Assembly (NCBI RefSeq): GCF_010119615.1
Contig: NZ_QOVG01000004.1
Location: 186,001 to 250,000 of the forward strand
DNA length: 64,000 bases
Direction of reading: 5' to 3'
Origin: Pseudoxanthomonas gei
GTDB lineage: Bacteria > Pseudomonadota > Gammaproteobacteria > Xanthomonadales > Xanthomonadaceae
In this document: positions 16,450-25,681 of the stretch, one piece after another
How the letters are laid out: the number at the start of each line of letters is the position of its first letter
How positions within the stretch are numbered: the stretch's first letter is position 1
Program-made: the position numbers and the translations under genes
The notes under the pieces: model-generated
Database searches by the model: none
What the model was told of the DNA's origin: nothing
Seen by the model: only the letters and a program-made list of their open reading frames with translations

Positions 16450-18023
16450 GCAATACATCAGGGGAGTGGTCCTCGGCAGAGGCCAGGCCATCGGTTGCGA
16501 TGGCGATGATCCCGGTAGTGCGCCACGAGCTTAAACGGCATGCTGTCTGGTATGCGGCGATCTTTGCTGCCCTGGCCCTTTCCGCCCTGGCCATCGGCGT
16601 GCTGCTGCCCAAGAAGTATGCGTCGACGACCACCATCCTGGTCGAACAGAGCAACATCATCACGCCGCTGATGGAAGGCCGCGCAGTGCCGACCAGCGTG
16701 GCCAATCGCGCCGCCATCGCGCGGGAGGTGGCCTTCAGCCGCAAGGTGATGACCGAGGTGCTGCGTGCCGGCGGATGGATGGACAAGCCGCTGTCCCCGC
16801 TTGCGCAGGACAAGCTGATAGAGGAGATCACCGGCCGCACCATCATGAGCAACCCGCGCGACAACCTGATCGAGATCCGCTACGTCGATTCGGACCCGAC
16901 CCGCACCTTCAAGGTCACCCAGAGGCTGGCCGACCTGGTCATCAGCGAAAGCCTGGCCACCAAGGAGAACGAAAGCCGCGAGGCCTACGACTTCATCAAT
17001 ACGCAAGTGGAGCAGTACCACCAGAAACTCACCGACGCCGAAGCCAAGCTGGAGCACTACCGCAACTCCAATCCCGATGCGCGGCCCGGCATCAGCGCCG
17101 ACGTCAACTCGCGGATCGGCGAGTTGCGCCGCCAGGTGGAGACCTCGAAGCTCGACCTGATCGACCTGCGCTCGGAAGAAACCGTGCTGCAGCAGCAGCT
17201 CTCCGGCGAAAGCGAGGTCAACACGGTGCAGACGCGTGCCGGCCAGTTCCGCGTCCGCCTGGCCGAACTGCAGAACCAGCGCGACCAGTTGCTGGCCAGC
17301 TACACCGAACAGCATCCGGACGTGGTGCGCACGCAGCACCAGATCCGCGACCTCGAGCAGGAGCTGGCCGCCGAAACGGCCAGGCAGGAGGCACGCCGTG
17401 CGGGCGCGCCCACCTCGATCGACGGCACGACCAGCATGAACCCGCTGTACGGCGAACTGCGCAGCAAGCTCTCGGCGGTGCGCAGCCGCGGCGCCGCGGT
17501 GGCTTCGCGCATCGCCACGGCCCAGGGCCTGCTGGAACAGGAACTGGTGCGCAACCAGCATATCGCCGCGTCGGAAAGCAGCCTGGCCGAACTCACCCGC
17601 GACTACGAAGTCAATCGCGACCTTTACCAGGACCTGCTGAAGCGCCGCGAGAACGCGCGCGTGTCGATGAACCTGGACTCCGAACAGCGCGGCCTCAGCT
17701 TCCGCATCCAGGAACCGGCGGCAATGCCGTTGCGACCGATCGGCCTGCGCCTGATGCACGCGGCCGGGGCCGGACTGGGCGCCGCATTCGTGGTGCCGGT
17801 GGTCCTGCTTTTCGGCGTGGTCAAGCTGGATCCGCGCGTGCGCTCGCCACTGCAGATCGAACGCGACGCGGCCCTGCCCGTCCTGGGGGTCATGCCCGCC
17901 TATGTCACCCCGCGCAGGCGCAAGCAGATGCTGCACCGCTACGCGTTCGCCTCGTTCCTGGTGCTGCTGGTCCCGGCCACCTACGGCATTGCCCTGACCC
18001 TGAAGATGATGCAGGCGCTATGA
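16446..18023 (+). CDS. EPS chain-length determinant (Wzz/XrtA-system type)
   Basis: The product is a 525-residue inner-membrane protein. TM1 is near residue 30 (WYAAIFAALALSALAIGVLLP) and a Wzz domain follows (YASTTTILVEQSNIITPLME). A long coiled coil (about residues 180-370) precedes a second TM region (AAGAGLGAAFVVPVVLLFGV) and a third hydrophobic segment at the C-terminus (FASFLVLLVPATYGIALTL). It has no kinase domain; the ATPase is a separate protein encoded next with an overlapping start. This split arrangement and three-TM layout match chain-length proteins of exosortase-A type EPS loci. Confidence 0.9.
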   Translation: MSNTSGEWSSAEARPSVAMAMIPVVRHELKRHAVWYAAIFAALALSALAIGVLLPKKYASTTTILVEQSNIITPLMEGRAVPTSVANRAAIAREVAFSRKVMTEVLRAGGWMDKPLSPLAQDKLIEEITGRTIMSNPRDNLIEIRYVDSDPTRTFKVTQRLADLVISESLATKENESREAYDFINTQVEQYHQKLTDAEAKLEHYRNSNPDARPGISADVNSRIGELRRQVETSKLDLIDLRSEETVLQQQLSGESEVNTVQTRAGQFRVRLAELQNQRDQLLASYTEQHPDVVRTQHQIRDLEQELAAETARQEARRAGAPTSIDGTTSMNPLYGELRSKLSAVRSRGAAVASRIATAQGLLEQELVRNQHIAASESSLAELTRDYEVNRDLYQDLLKRRENARVSMNLDSEQRGLSFRIQEPAAMPLRPIGLRLMHAAGAGLGAAFVVPVVLLFGVVKLDPRVRSPLQIERDAALPVLGVMPAYVTPRRRKQMLHRYAFASFLVLLVPATYGIALTLKMMQAL

Positions 18024-18778
18024 ACAATCCCATGCACAACCCCGACAGTGGCGCCCCGGCGAAAGCAGACAGCGGCAAGGTAACGCCCATCACCAACCAC
18101 CTGATCACGCGCGCCTCCAGCAGCCATGCGCTGACACCGAGCCAGTTGCGGGAACGTTCCATCATCTTCCGCACCGACGTGGCCCGGCCCGAGGTCGATG
18201 CGTTCCGCGACCTGCGCACCAAGCTGCTGGCCGCGGCGGAAGGCAACTTCATCACCTTGGTCGCCCCCGTCAGCCGCGGCTGCGGCGGCAGCTTCGTGGC
18301 CCGCAACCTGGCCGCCGCCATGGCCTTCGACGACAACCGCACTTCCCTGCTGGTGGACTGCGACCTGCGCGATCCCTCGCAGGACGCGACCATGCGCATC
18401 GAAACGCCGGCGGGCGGGCTGACCGACTACCTGGACAACCCCGAGCAGGACCTGGCCAAGGTGCTCTATGACACCGGAGTGCCACGCGTGCGCCTGCTGC
18501 CAGCCGGCCGCCAGCGCGAGACGGGTGCCGAATATTTCTCGACCTTCCGCATGCGGGTGATGCTGGATTCGCTGCGCAGCCGCTATTCGGACCGCTACCT
18601 GTTCCTCGACAGCCCCCCGGTGATCGGTTCGCCCGACGCCCGGATCCTGGCCGACCTGGCCGACGTGGTGGTGCTGGTGGCCGGGTATGCCCGTGACACC
18701 CCGGCGACCATCGCCCAGGCCGCGGCCAACTTCGATCCGCGCAAGTTCGCCGGCGTGATCTTCAACGAAGGCATATGA
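18020..18778 (+). CDS. Polysaccharide-locus P-loop ATPase with degenerate Walker A
   Basis: The product is 252 residues, of the CpsD/CapB/MinD-like family. DAFRDLRTKLL and VDCDLRDPSQ (Walker A' region) and YLFLDSPPVIGSPDARILAD (Walker B region) are clear. The expected Walker A reads APVSRGCGGSFVARNLAAAM: the lysine of GKS/T is absent and replaced by Gly. There is also no Tyr-rich tail, so autophosphorylation of the usual kind is unlikely. It may bind the chain-length protein as a structural partner. The start overlaps the upstream stop (ATGA). The intact BY-kinase at 3812-6073 contrasts with this protein. Confidence 0.85.
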   Translation: MNNPMHNPDSGAPAKADSGKVTPITNHLITRASSSHALTPSQLRERSIIFRTDVARPEVDAFRDLRTKLLAAAEGNFITLVAPVSRGCGGSFVARNLAAAMAFDDNRTSLLVDCDLRDPSQDATMRIETPAGGLTDYLDNPEQDLAKVLYDTGVPRVRLLPAGRQRETGAEYFSTFRMRVMLDSLRSRYSDRYLFLDSPPVIGSPDARILADLADVVVLVAGYARDTPATIAQAAANFDPRKFAGVIFNEGI

Positions 18779-18779
18779 C

Positions 18780-20096
18780 ATGCAGAAGACCCGCACCGGC
18801 GTGCAGCACAAGCGACCCAGGCGTGCCGCGTTGACCGTCGCGCTGGCCGCCCTTCCAGGCATGGCGCTGGCTGCGCCGATCAATTACGACCTCGGCTTGG
18901 CGGCGCTGCGCAGCGACAACATCGGGCTTTCCGAAACCGACCCCCAGTCGGAGACGGTGGTGATGCCGCAATTGCGGTTTGGCATCGAGCAGGCCGGTGC
19001 CAGGCTGAAGTTGAACGCCACCGGCCAGGTCCAGTACCTGGACTACGTGGACGACACCTTCGACGACGGTTTCCGCGGCGCGCTGTCCTCGCAGGCGCTC
19101 TGGACCATGATCCCCGACCGGCTGGAGTGGACCATCGAGGATTACCTCAGCCTGCAACCCGTCGATTCGCTCACCTCCTTCAATCCGGGCAACCAGCAAC
19201 AGACCAACGTGTTCGTGACCGGTCCCACGTTGTACGTGCGTTCGGCCGACGCCACCCACGGCCAGGTGGATGCCCGCTATACGCGCAGCTATGCCGAGGA
19301 AAGCCAGACCTTCAACAGCGACCGCTATGGCATCGCAATGCGCCTGCTGCATGACCTGAGCCCCACGCGTACGGTCAGTGCCAACCTGGAGGTGGTTGAC
19401 GTCAACTACCAGGAGGTGGCGCCGGAGGCCAACTTCACGCGCTACGACCTGTATGGGCGGTACGTGGGCCAGCTGCGCGACCTGGAGATGCGCTTCGACG
19501 TGGGCTATTCGAAATTGAAATACGGCGGCGTGCGCAAGGACGAATCCCTGCCGCTGGCGCGCGCCAGTTTCAACTGGCAGCTGACGCCCCGCAGCGCGCT
19601 GAACCTGGACATGAACTATGACTTCTCCGATGCCGCGGAGAACATGATCCTGCCGGTCACCAATGTCGATATCGGCGGCCCCAATGGCAACCCGGCGCCG
19701 CCCATCGTTGCCGGTGTCTACAAGGAAACCGGCCTGCGCCTTGGCTACGAGTTCACCGGCGAGCGCCTGAGCATGGAGTTCCGCCCGTACTACGTACGCC
19801 TCAATTACGTGGAACTGTCTGCCGAGGACGAGAAGGACTGGGGCGGTTATGCCTCGGTTTCCTACCGGCTTCGCCCGCGCCTGGTCGTGCAGGCAGCGGC
19901 CTCGCTGGAGGACCGCAAGTTCGAGGCGCCAGTGCGCAGGTACCGGGAAAAAACCGCCGGCATCGCCCTGGAGAACCGGTTCACCGCGCACTGGTTCGGC
20001 AGGCTTGAACTGCAGCGGCGCGAACGCAACAGCGCAATCATCGGCCAGGACTACAAAGAAAATGTCGCGATTGTCAGCTTCAACTATCGCCGCTGA
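18780..20096 (+). CDS. Outer-membrane beta-barrel protein of EPS locus
   Basis: The product is 438 residues with a signal peptide (ends GMALAAPINYD). It consists of alternating amphipathic strands rich in Tyr and aromatic girdle residues, and ends ENVAIVSFNYRR, a typical C-terminal barrel strand apart from its final Arg residues. The layout resembles the PEP-CTERM-system-associated outer-membrane protein family (TIGR03016) or EpsL. It probably provides the outer-membrane secretion pore or a companion barrel for the EPS. It starts 1 bp after the ATPase stop. Family assignment is by resemblance and position. Confidence 0.8.
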   Translation: MQKTRTGVQHKRPRRAALTVALAALPGMALAAPINYDLGLAALRSDNIGLSETDPQSETVVMPQLRFGIEQAGARLKLNATGQVQYLDYVDDTFDDGFRGALSSQALWTMIPDRLEWTIEDYLSLQPVDSLTSFNPGNQQQTNVFVTGPTLYVRSADATHGQVDARYTRSYAEESQTFNSDRYGIAMRLLHDLSPTRTVSANLEVVDVNYQEVAPEANFTRYDLYGRYVGQLRDLEMRFDVGYSKLKYGGVRKDESLPLARASFNWQLTPRSALNLDMNYDFSDAAENMILPVTNVDIGGPNGNPAPPIVAGVYKETGLRLGYEFTGERLSMEFRPYYVRLNYVELSAEDEKDWGGYASVSYRLRPRLVVQAAASLEDRKFEAPVRRYREKTAGIALENRFTAHWFGRLELQRRERNSAIIGQDYKENVAIVSFNYRR

Positions 20097-21312
20097 GGAT
20101 GTCGCCTTCGCCGACCTGCCCGCGGATCCAGCCCCGGCACCTGCGGCTCCGCGGCTCCGCCTGCTCCTGATCACCGACACCTCGGTCGTCTTTTCCGGCG
20201 GCAGCGAGCGCTTCCTGCGCAACCTGGTGGGCCTGCTGCCCCGCGAGCGCTACCAGATCACCCTGGTGGAGCTGTCCGCCACTGCCTATGCCGGTCCCAA
20301 GCATGCCCTGGCCGAACTGCAGCACGTCAGTCTGGTCAGCCTGCCTGTCAACGCCATCTACGGCCGTGGCGGGCGCCACGCATGGCGCCAGCTGGACACG
20401 ATGGTCCGGCAGGGCCGCTATGACATCGTGCAATCGCACCACGAAAAATCCGACCTGCTCAACGCGCTGCTTACGCCGCCTGCCGGCTGCATGCGCATCT
20501 CCAACCGCCGCGACATGGGCTACAAGAAAAGCGCCAAGCTGAAGTGGCTCTTCCGCTTCCTCAACCCGCGCTTCGACAGGGTGATCGCACCGGCGCAACC
20601 CATCCTGTCGGAACTGTCGCGCGCCGAGGGGCTGGACAGCGCAAGGATGCTGTGGATACCCAATGGCGTGGACACGCGCAAGTTCAGGCCCTGGCCACGC
20701 GGCGAGCGCCAGGCCGCGCGGCATTCCCTTCGCCTAGATGACGATTCGATCGCCTTCGTGTGCATTGCGCGGATGACGGCAGAGAAGTGCCATGGCGACC
20801 TGCTGTCGGCATTTGCGCAGGTGCACGCGCAGGTTCCCCAGGCGCGCCTGTTCCTCGTTGGCCAGGGGCCACTGCGCGCGGAGATAGAGCGGCAGGTTGC
20901 CGCGGCCGGCCTCGGACATGCAGTTACCCTGCTGGGGATGCGACCGGATATCGAATCGGTGCTCCCGGCGCTGGATATCGGCCTGCTGGCTTCATCCACC
21001 GAAGGCATGTCGAACGCGATACTGGAAATGGCTTCGTGCGGCCTGCCGGTCATCGCCACGGATGTCGGTGGTAATCCTTCCCTGGTGGAGCCGGAGGTCA
21101 ACGGACTGCTGGTGCCATCCGGAAATTCCGGGCTGCTGGCGCAGGCAATGGCGCGGCTGGCCGTGGAGCCGGCGCAACGCTTGCGCATGGGCCAGGCAGC
21201 CAGGGCCAGGATCGAGCGGGAATTCTCGCTCGATGCCATGGTGCGGTCCTTCGACAATTGCTACCGGCAACTGGTGCTGCCCGCTTCACTGGCCACGGCC
21301 AGCGCCGCATGA
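20062..21312 (+). CDS. Glycosyltransferase family 4
   Basis: The product is about 416 residues. The N-terminal domain begins after a roughly 30-residue Ala/Pro-rich leader with LRLLLITDTSVVFSGGSERFL. The C-terminal GT-B domain carries FVCIARMTAEKCHGDLLSAF, LFLVGQGPLRAEIE and the nucleotide-sugar motif ASSTEGMSNAILEMASCGLP (E-x7-E). It transfers a sugar from an activated donor onto the lipid-linked EPS repeat; donor not predictable. I start at the ATG at 20062, preceded by AAAGAAA, which overlaps the upstream barrel gene by 35 bp; no better start exists downstream before the conserved domain. It overlaps the next gene by ATGA. Confidence 0.88.
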   Translation: MSRLSASTIAAEDVAFADLPADPAPAPAAPRLRLLLITDTSVVFSGGSERFLRNLVGLLPRERYQITLVELSATAYAGPKHALAELQHVSLVSLPVNAIYGRGGRHAWRQLDTMVRQGRYDIVQSHHEKSDLLNALLTPPAGCMRISNRRDMGYKKSAKLKWLFRFLNPRFDRVIAPAQPILSELSRAEGLDSARMLWIPNGVDTRKFRPWPRGERQAARHSLRLDDDSIAFVCIARMTAEKCHGDLLSAFAQVHAQVPQARLFLVGQGPLRAEIERQVAAAGLGHAVTLLGMRPDIESVLPALDIGLLASSTEGMSNAILEMASCGLPVIATDVGGNPSLVEPEVNGLLVPSGNSGLLAQAMARLAVEPAQRLRMGQAARARIEREFSLDAMVRSFDNCYRQLVLPASLATASAA

Positions 21313-22454
21313 ACAGTGACGCGCCCGCCGATTCGATTCTGCAGCTGCGCTCGAGTGCCGGGCTGTACGGCGCCGACCGCCTGCTCGTGGCCCTGGACGA
21401 TGCCCTGAACCTCTACGGCGTCCCCAGCCGGCTGCTCAGCATCAACAATTACCGGTTGCAGCGCCAGCCGCTGCACGAGCACGCGCTGGCCCATGGTTGC
21501 GATGCGTTGCTGCTGCCCTGCCGGGGCAAGCTGGACATGCGGACCGTGGCGGCGCTGGTGGCCCAGATCGACAGTTGCAGGGCAACCACATTGCATGTGC
21601 ATGATTACAAGAGCGCGTTCTACGCATGGGTGGCCGCACGCCGGCGCCCGCACATGAAACTGGTCACCACCCTGCATGGTTGGGTTGAAACCTCGACGGC
21701 GCTGCGCCTGTACACCAGGCTGGAGCTCTCCCTGCTGCACCGCTTCGACATGCTCGCGGTGGTGTCTGACGAGCAGATCCAACGGCTGGTGCGGGCCGGC
21801 ATTCCGCGTTCGCGGATCCGGCAGATAGACAACGGCATCACCATCGGCAGCGACGCGCCGCCCTCTTCGGCCTTGCGGCTCGAGCTGGGCCTTGGACAGG
21901 CAAGTCGCGTGTTTGCCGCCGTAGGCCGCCTTGCACCGGAAAAGAACCTGCCTGCTTTGCTGGATGCGTTCGCGGCCGTGGCGGCGATCGAGCCCGGCGC
22001 ACGGCTGTTGCTGGCAGGTGATGGGCCGGAAATGCAACCGCTGCAGGCCAGGACCATGAAGCTGGGCCTGCAGGGACGGGTGCTGTTCCTGGGCAACCGC
22101 CCTGACATGGAACGGATCTACCCGCTGGTCGACTGCCTGCTGCTTCCCTCCTTGAGCGAAGGCATGCCGCTGGTTGCACTGGAGGCAATGTCGCGCGGCA
22201 TACCGGTAATCGCAAGCGCGGTTGGCAGCCTGCCTTCGCTGCTCGCCCACAGCGACGAAGGGCAGCTGGTGCCCGCGGGCGATGCCATGGCGCTGCGCAC
22301 GGCCATGATCGAGGAAGCTGCACGACCGCCCCGGCACGACCGCAGGGCCGCCGCCTATGTCCGCGCGCACCATTCCAGCCAGGCCATGGCAGCCAGTTAC
22401 GTGGAGCTTTACCAGGCGGCCCGGAGTAACGGACATGATCGAAAAATCGCCTGA
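21309..22454 (+). CDS. Glycosyltransferase family 4
   Basis: The product is 381 residues. The N-terminal half includes LRSSAGLYGADRLLVALDDA and VTTLHGWVET. The GT-B C-terminal domain shows VFAAVGRLAPEKNLPALLDA, LLLAGDGPEMQPL and LLPSLSEGMPLVALEAMSRG (EGMPLVALE, E-x7-E pattern). A second sugar-adding enzyme for the EPS repeat unit. The start overlaps the previous stop (ATGA), and its end overlaps the next gene by 20 bp. Confidence 0.88.
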   Translation: MNSDAPADSILQLRSSAGLYGADRLLVALDDALNLYGVPSRLLSINNYRLQRQPLHEHALAHGCDALLLPCRGKLDMRTVAALVAQIDSCRATTLHVHDYKSAFYAWVAARRRPHMKLVTTLHGWVETSTALRLYTRLELSLLHRFDMLAVVSDEQIQRLVRAGIPRSRIRQIDNGITIGSDAPPSSALRLELGLGQASRVFAAVGRLAPEKNLPALLDAFAAVAAIEPGARLLLAGDGPEMQPLQARTMKLGLQGRVLFLGNRPDMERIYPLVDCLLLPSLSEGMPLVALEAMSRGIPVIASAVGSLPSLLAHSDEGQLVPAGDAMALRTAMIEEAARPPRHDRRAAAYVRAHHSSQAMAASYVELYQAARSNGHDRKIA

Positions 22455-23841
22455 GCTTTCCGCCGGCGATGCGGCACCCCGCAGCGAGCGCTTCCCCCTG
22501 GCCGCGCGAGCCCTGCGCATGTCCACGCCGGTACCCGCTGCAATCGACGCACTACCTGGCGCAGGCGTCCTGGCCGCGCCGGCCAGGCCCGGACTCCATC
22601 CGAAGGCGAAGGCCACGGCCAAGGTGGCCAGCAACTGGGCCCTGTACGCCTTCCTGTTCCTGCTGCCGCTGCAGAACATCCATGCCGGCTACCTGCCCAA
22701 CTTCGGCGGCGGCCTGAACTTCCTCAACATGGGCTTCGGACTTTCGCTGCTGGGCGTATGGCTGGTGCGCGGCCACCTGGCTCCCAACGAGCCCGTCAAC
22801 CGCTGGGTGCTGGTCTATTCCATCTATTCGGTGATTTCGCTGTTCATCAGCTACCAGTACGTGAGCAATACGGGCAGCCACGCCAATATCCTCAAGGACC
22901 ATCTGACCGGTGTGTTCATGCTGTACCTGGTGCAGATGAGCGTGAACGACTGGACCGGTGTCCGCCGCATCGTACTTGCGACCATATTGCCGCTTCCCTA
23001 CATCGCCAAGGTCACCTGGATCGAGCACGTCAGCGTCTCCAGCTGGAACTATTCGGACGACCTGCGCATCAAGGGCACCTTCATGCTGCTGGGCGCCAAT
23101 GAATTCGCCGCGTTCTGCGTGACCGTGGCGGTGGTGCTGTTCGCAGTACTGGTCGCCGCCAAGACCTCGCGCCTCTGGAAGATGCTGTTACTGGGTGGAA
23201 TCGCGTCGATGGTGATCGGCATCATGTATGCCTACTCGCGAACCGCCTACATCGCCGCGCTGCTGGGCCTGGCAACGGTGATCCTGGCCTGGCGCGGGCG
23301 CTGGAAGATGATGCTTCCCCTGCTGCTGGCGGCGGCGATCCTACCACCCATCCTGCCTACTTCGGTGGTGCAGCGTTTCGACAGCACCACGGTCGACGAA
23401 GGACAACGCGACAAGAGCACCGAGATGCGCTTCGAATTCTGGAAGATCGCGTGGGACAACTTCCTGTCCCATCCGGTGGTGGGCACGGGCTTCCAGTCGT
23501 TCCGGCACCCGGAAATAAACCCCTACAAGATGGATACCCACAACGTGTATCTGCGCACGCTGTCGGAAGGCGGCGCGATAGGCGGGGCGATCCTGCTGGG
23601 CCTGTTGTTTTCGGTGTTGCGGACAGCGCGGCGTGAACTCTCGGCGTCGGTGAGCGGCAGCTGGCGTTACGCGTTGGCGCTGGGGCTGGTCGGGGCCTGG
23701 ATGGGCATGGTCTGCGGCAACCTGTTCGGTGACCGCTTCACTTACTACCCCGTCATCGCCTACTTCTGGACCTATGTGGCCCTGGTGGTCAAGGCGCGCC
23801 ATCTTCCAGCTGACCCGCTGGCTCCGGGGACACGGAAATGA
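22435..23841 (+). CDS. O-antigen ligase / polymerase-like membrane protein
   Basis: The product is 468 residues with about 10-12 predicted transmembrane segments, starting WALYAFLFLLPLQNIHAGYL after a 65-residue cytosolic leader. The large periplasmic loop between the later TMs (RFEFWKIAWDNFLSHPVVGT, then THNVYLRTLSEGGAIGG) carries the conserved His/Arg pattern of the Wzy/WaaL family (THNxYL). It probably polymerises repeat units or ligates chains in the periplasm. The ATG at 22435 has GGAG about 10 bases upstream. Its stop overlaps the following start (ATGA). Confidence 0.88.
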   Translation: MIEKSPELSAGDAAPRSERFPLAARALRMSTPVPAAIDALPGAGVLAAPARPGLHPKAKATAKVASNWALYAFLFLLPLQNIHAGYLPNFGGGLNFLNMGFGLSLLGVWLVRGHLAPNEPVNRWVLVYSIYSVISLFISYQYVSNTGSHANILKDHLTGVFMLYLVQMSVNDWTGVRRIVLATILPLPYIAKVTWIEHVSVSSWNYSDDLRIKGTFMLLGANEFAAFCVTVAVVLFAVLVAAKTSRLWKMLLLGGIASMVIGIMYAYSRTAYIAALLGLATVILAWRGRWKMMLPLLLAAAILPPILPTSVVQRFDSTTVDEGQRDKSTEMRFEFWKIAWDNFLSHPVVGTGFQSFRHPEINPYKMDTHNVYLRTLSEGGAIGGAILLGLLFSVLRTARRELSASVSGSWRYALALGLVGAWMGMVCGNLFGDRFTYYPVIAYFWTYVALVVKARHLPADPLAPGTRK

Positions 23842-24887
23842 GGCGGCGGACGCTTGCATGGGCACGCTATGCAATCGCGCTGACCGCGCATTACAGCGGC
23901 GCCGACTTCCTGTACCGGAAAGCCGGCGGTGCCGGGCTGGTCGTGCTGATGCTGCATCGCCTGCGCGACCAGCCCGATCCGTATCCACTCAGCACCAGCC
24001 GGGCCAGCTTTGGAAAAATGGTCGGCTGGTTGCGTCAGCGCAATGCGCTGGTGGACATGGAATCGGGACTGCGTGGGCTGGAGGGAGTTCGCGGTTCCGG
24101 CATTGCCTATGTGCTGACCTTCGATGATGGCTACCACGACAACCTGGCCCTGCTCGATGCCGGCCTGGCGGGTGCCGGGCAGCAGGCGGTCCCGGCCATC
24201 GTGTACGTAGCCACCGGGCACGTGGGCAGCCAGCCGATCTGGGCCTATCAGCTGCAGCACGCAGTGGAGGCGCATACCGTTGGCCGACTCGACCTGGGCA
24301 TGCTGGGCCTGGGCCAGTTCGATCTATCCGAAGCCTTCGACCGGGAACGCCTCTACCTGCAACTGCCTCCGCGACTCAAGCTGCTGGAGCCATCGCAGCT
24401 GCAGGAATGCATCGACTGCATCGTCGGGCAACTGCAACCCAGGCCCGCGGCGCCGGAGGGCGAGATGCTGGACTGGGAAGACGTCCTGCGCCTGCAGGAA
24501 AACGGCGTGCAGATCGGCGCGCACACCCGCCACCACGTGATCCTGCAACGCGCCGACGAACAGACCGCCCGCGCGGAGATACAGGGCTCCCTGAGCGACA
24601 TTGCGGCCGCCACCCGCCACACGCCGGCGCATTTCGCCTACCCCAACGGTGCGGCCGCGGACTTCGGCGAAAACCACGTGCGCATGGTCAAGGAGGCCGG
24701 CTTCCGCACGGCGGTCACCACCATCGAAGGCACCAACCGGCGCGGCACGGATCCCTACCGCCTGCTGCGGCACAACGTCCATGAGCAACGTTACCGCGCC
24801 CCTCCCGGGCATCTGTCGCCCGCCCTGTTCTTCAGCGAAACCAGCGGCCTGCTCGGCTGGTTGCGGTTGCGCAGGAATGCCGCATGA
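23838..24887 (+). CDS. Polysaccharide deacetylase (NodB-type)
   Basis: The product is 349 residues of the carbohydrate esterase 4 type. The metal-binding aspartates are in LTFDDGYHD (about residues 95-103), and the second conserved motif reads IGAHTRHHVIL (H-x3-H). FAYPNGAAADFG supplies the proline-rich groove motif. No signal peptide is evident, only a slightly hydrophobic N-terminus; this suggests action on a lipid-linked precursor on the cytosolic side, though that is inference. An insertion of about 70 residues sits between the two halves. The gene directly after it encodes a second deacetylase. Confidence 0.9.
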   Translation: MRRRTLAWARYAIALTAHYSGADFLYRKAGGAGLVVLMLHRLRDQPDPYPLSTSRASFGKMVGWLRQRNALVDMESGLRGLEGVRGSGIAYVLTFDDGYHDNLALLDAGLAGAGQQAVPAIVYVATGHVGSQPIWAYQLQHAVEAHTVGRLDLGMLGLGQFDLSEAFDRERLYLQLPPRLKLLEPSQLQECIDCIVGQLQPRPAAPEGEMLDWEDVLRLQENGVQIGAHTRHHVILQRADEQTARAEIQGSLSDIAAATRHTPAHFAYPNGAAADFGENHVRMVKEAGFRTAVTTIEGTNRRGTDPYRLLRHNVHEQRYRAPPGHLSPALFFSETSGLLGWLRLRRNAA

Positions 24888-25681
24888 GCAGTCCACGCAA
24901 GGCCGCGATCCCGGTGCTGATGTACCACGGCCTGCACGCCGGGGCGGATGCGCGCGGCCGCTATGACCCGGTCTACAGCGTCCACCCGTCCGAATTCGCC
25001 CGCCAGCTCGACTGGCTGCTGGCCCACGGCTACCACACCCTCCGCATCGACGATGCCGCCACGCAAACCGGCTCACTTGCCGTATCGCGCCCGGTCCTCA
25101 TCACCTTCGACGACGGCGATGTCTCCAACGTGGAAACAGCCCTGCCACTGCTGCGCGAACGCGGCATGGTCGCCGGGTTCTTCATCACTTCGGATTTCGT
25201 TGGCCAGCCCGGCATGCTGGCCAGTAGCGACGTGCGCATGCTGGCCGATGCCGGCATGGGCATCGGCGCCCACGGCAGGAGCCACCGGTTCCTGGAAGAC
25301 CTCGATCCGCCAGAGCTGGAGGCGGAGCTGGAAGAAAGCCGTTCGCGGCTTGCGGCAATCACCGGTTGCAATATCGACGCCCTGGCCCTGCCAGGCGGTC
25401 GTGGCGGCACGCGCGAACGCAATGCCGCCCTGCGACAGGGCTATCGCCACCTGTTTGGTTCCATGCCCGGCCACAACCCGGTGCCCGGTGCCGCGGACTG
25501 GTGGCAACGCATTGCCATTACCCGCCGTACCTCATTGCAACGCTTCGCGCAGCTGGTGCAGTGGCAAGGAGTACATCCACGCCTGGCACAGGCACGCTTC
25601 ATGGCCTTGTCATGGCCCAAGCGCCTGCTCGGCAACGCCGGCTACGAGCGGCTGCGCGCCCGCTGGCTGCTGCAGCGATGA
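24884..25681 (+). CDS. Polysaccharide deacetylase (NodB-type), second
   Basis: The product is 265 residues. The core motifs are PVLMYHGL, LITFDDGDVSN, IGAHGRSHRFL (H-x3-H) and LALPGGRGGTRE. The shorter length and continuous NodB domain differ from the 349-residue neighbour, so the two are not a recent tandem duplication. De-N-acetylation of hexosamines in the EPS would give it positive charge. Overlaps on both sides are ATGA. Confidence 0.9.
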   Translation: MSSPRKAAIPVLMYHGLHAGADARGRYDPVYSVHPSEFARQLDWLLAHGYHTLRIDDAATQTGSLAVSRPVLITFDDGDVSNVETALPLLRERGMVAGFFITSDFVGQPGMLASSDVRMLADAGMGIGAHGRSHRFLEDLDPPELEAELEESRSRLAAITGCNIDALALPGGRGGTRERNAALRQGYRHLFGSMPGHNPVPGAADWWQRIAITRRTSLQRFAQLVQWQGVHPRLAQARFMALSWPKRLLGNAGYERLRARWLLQR

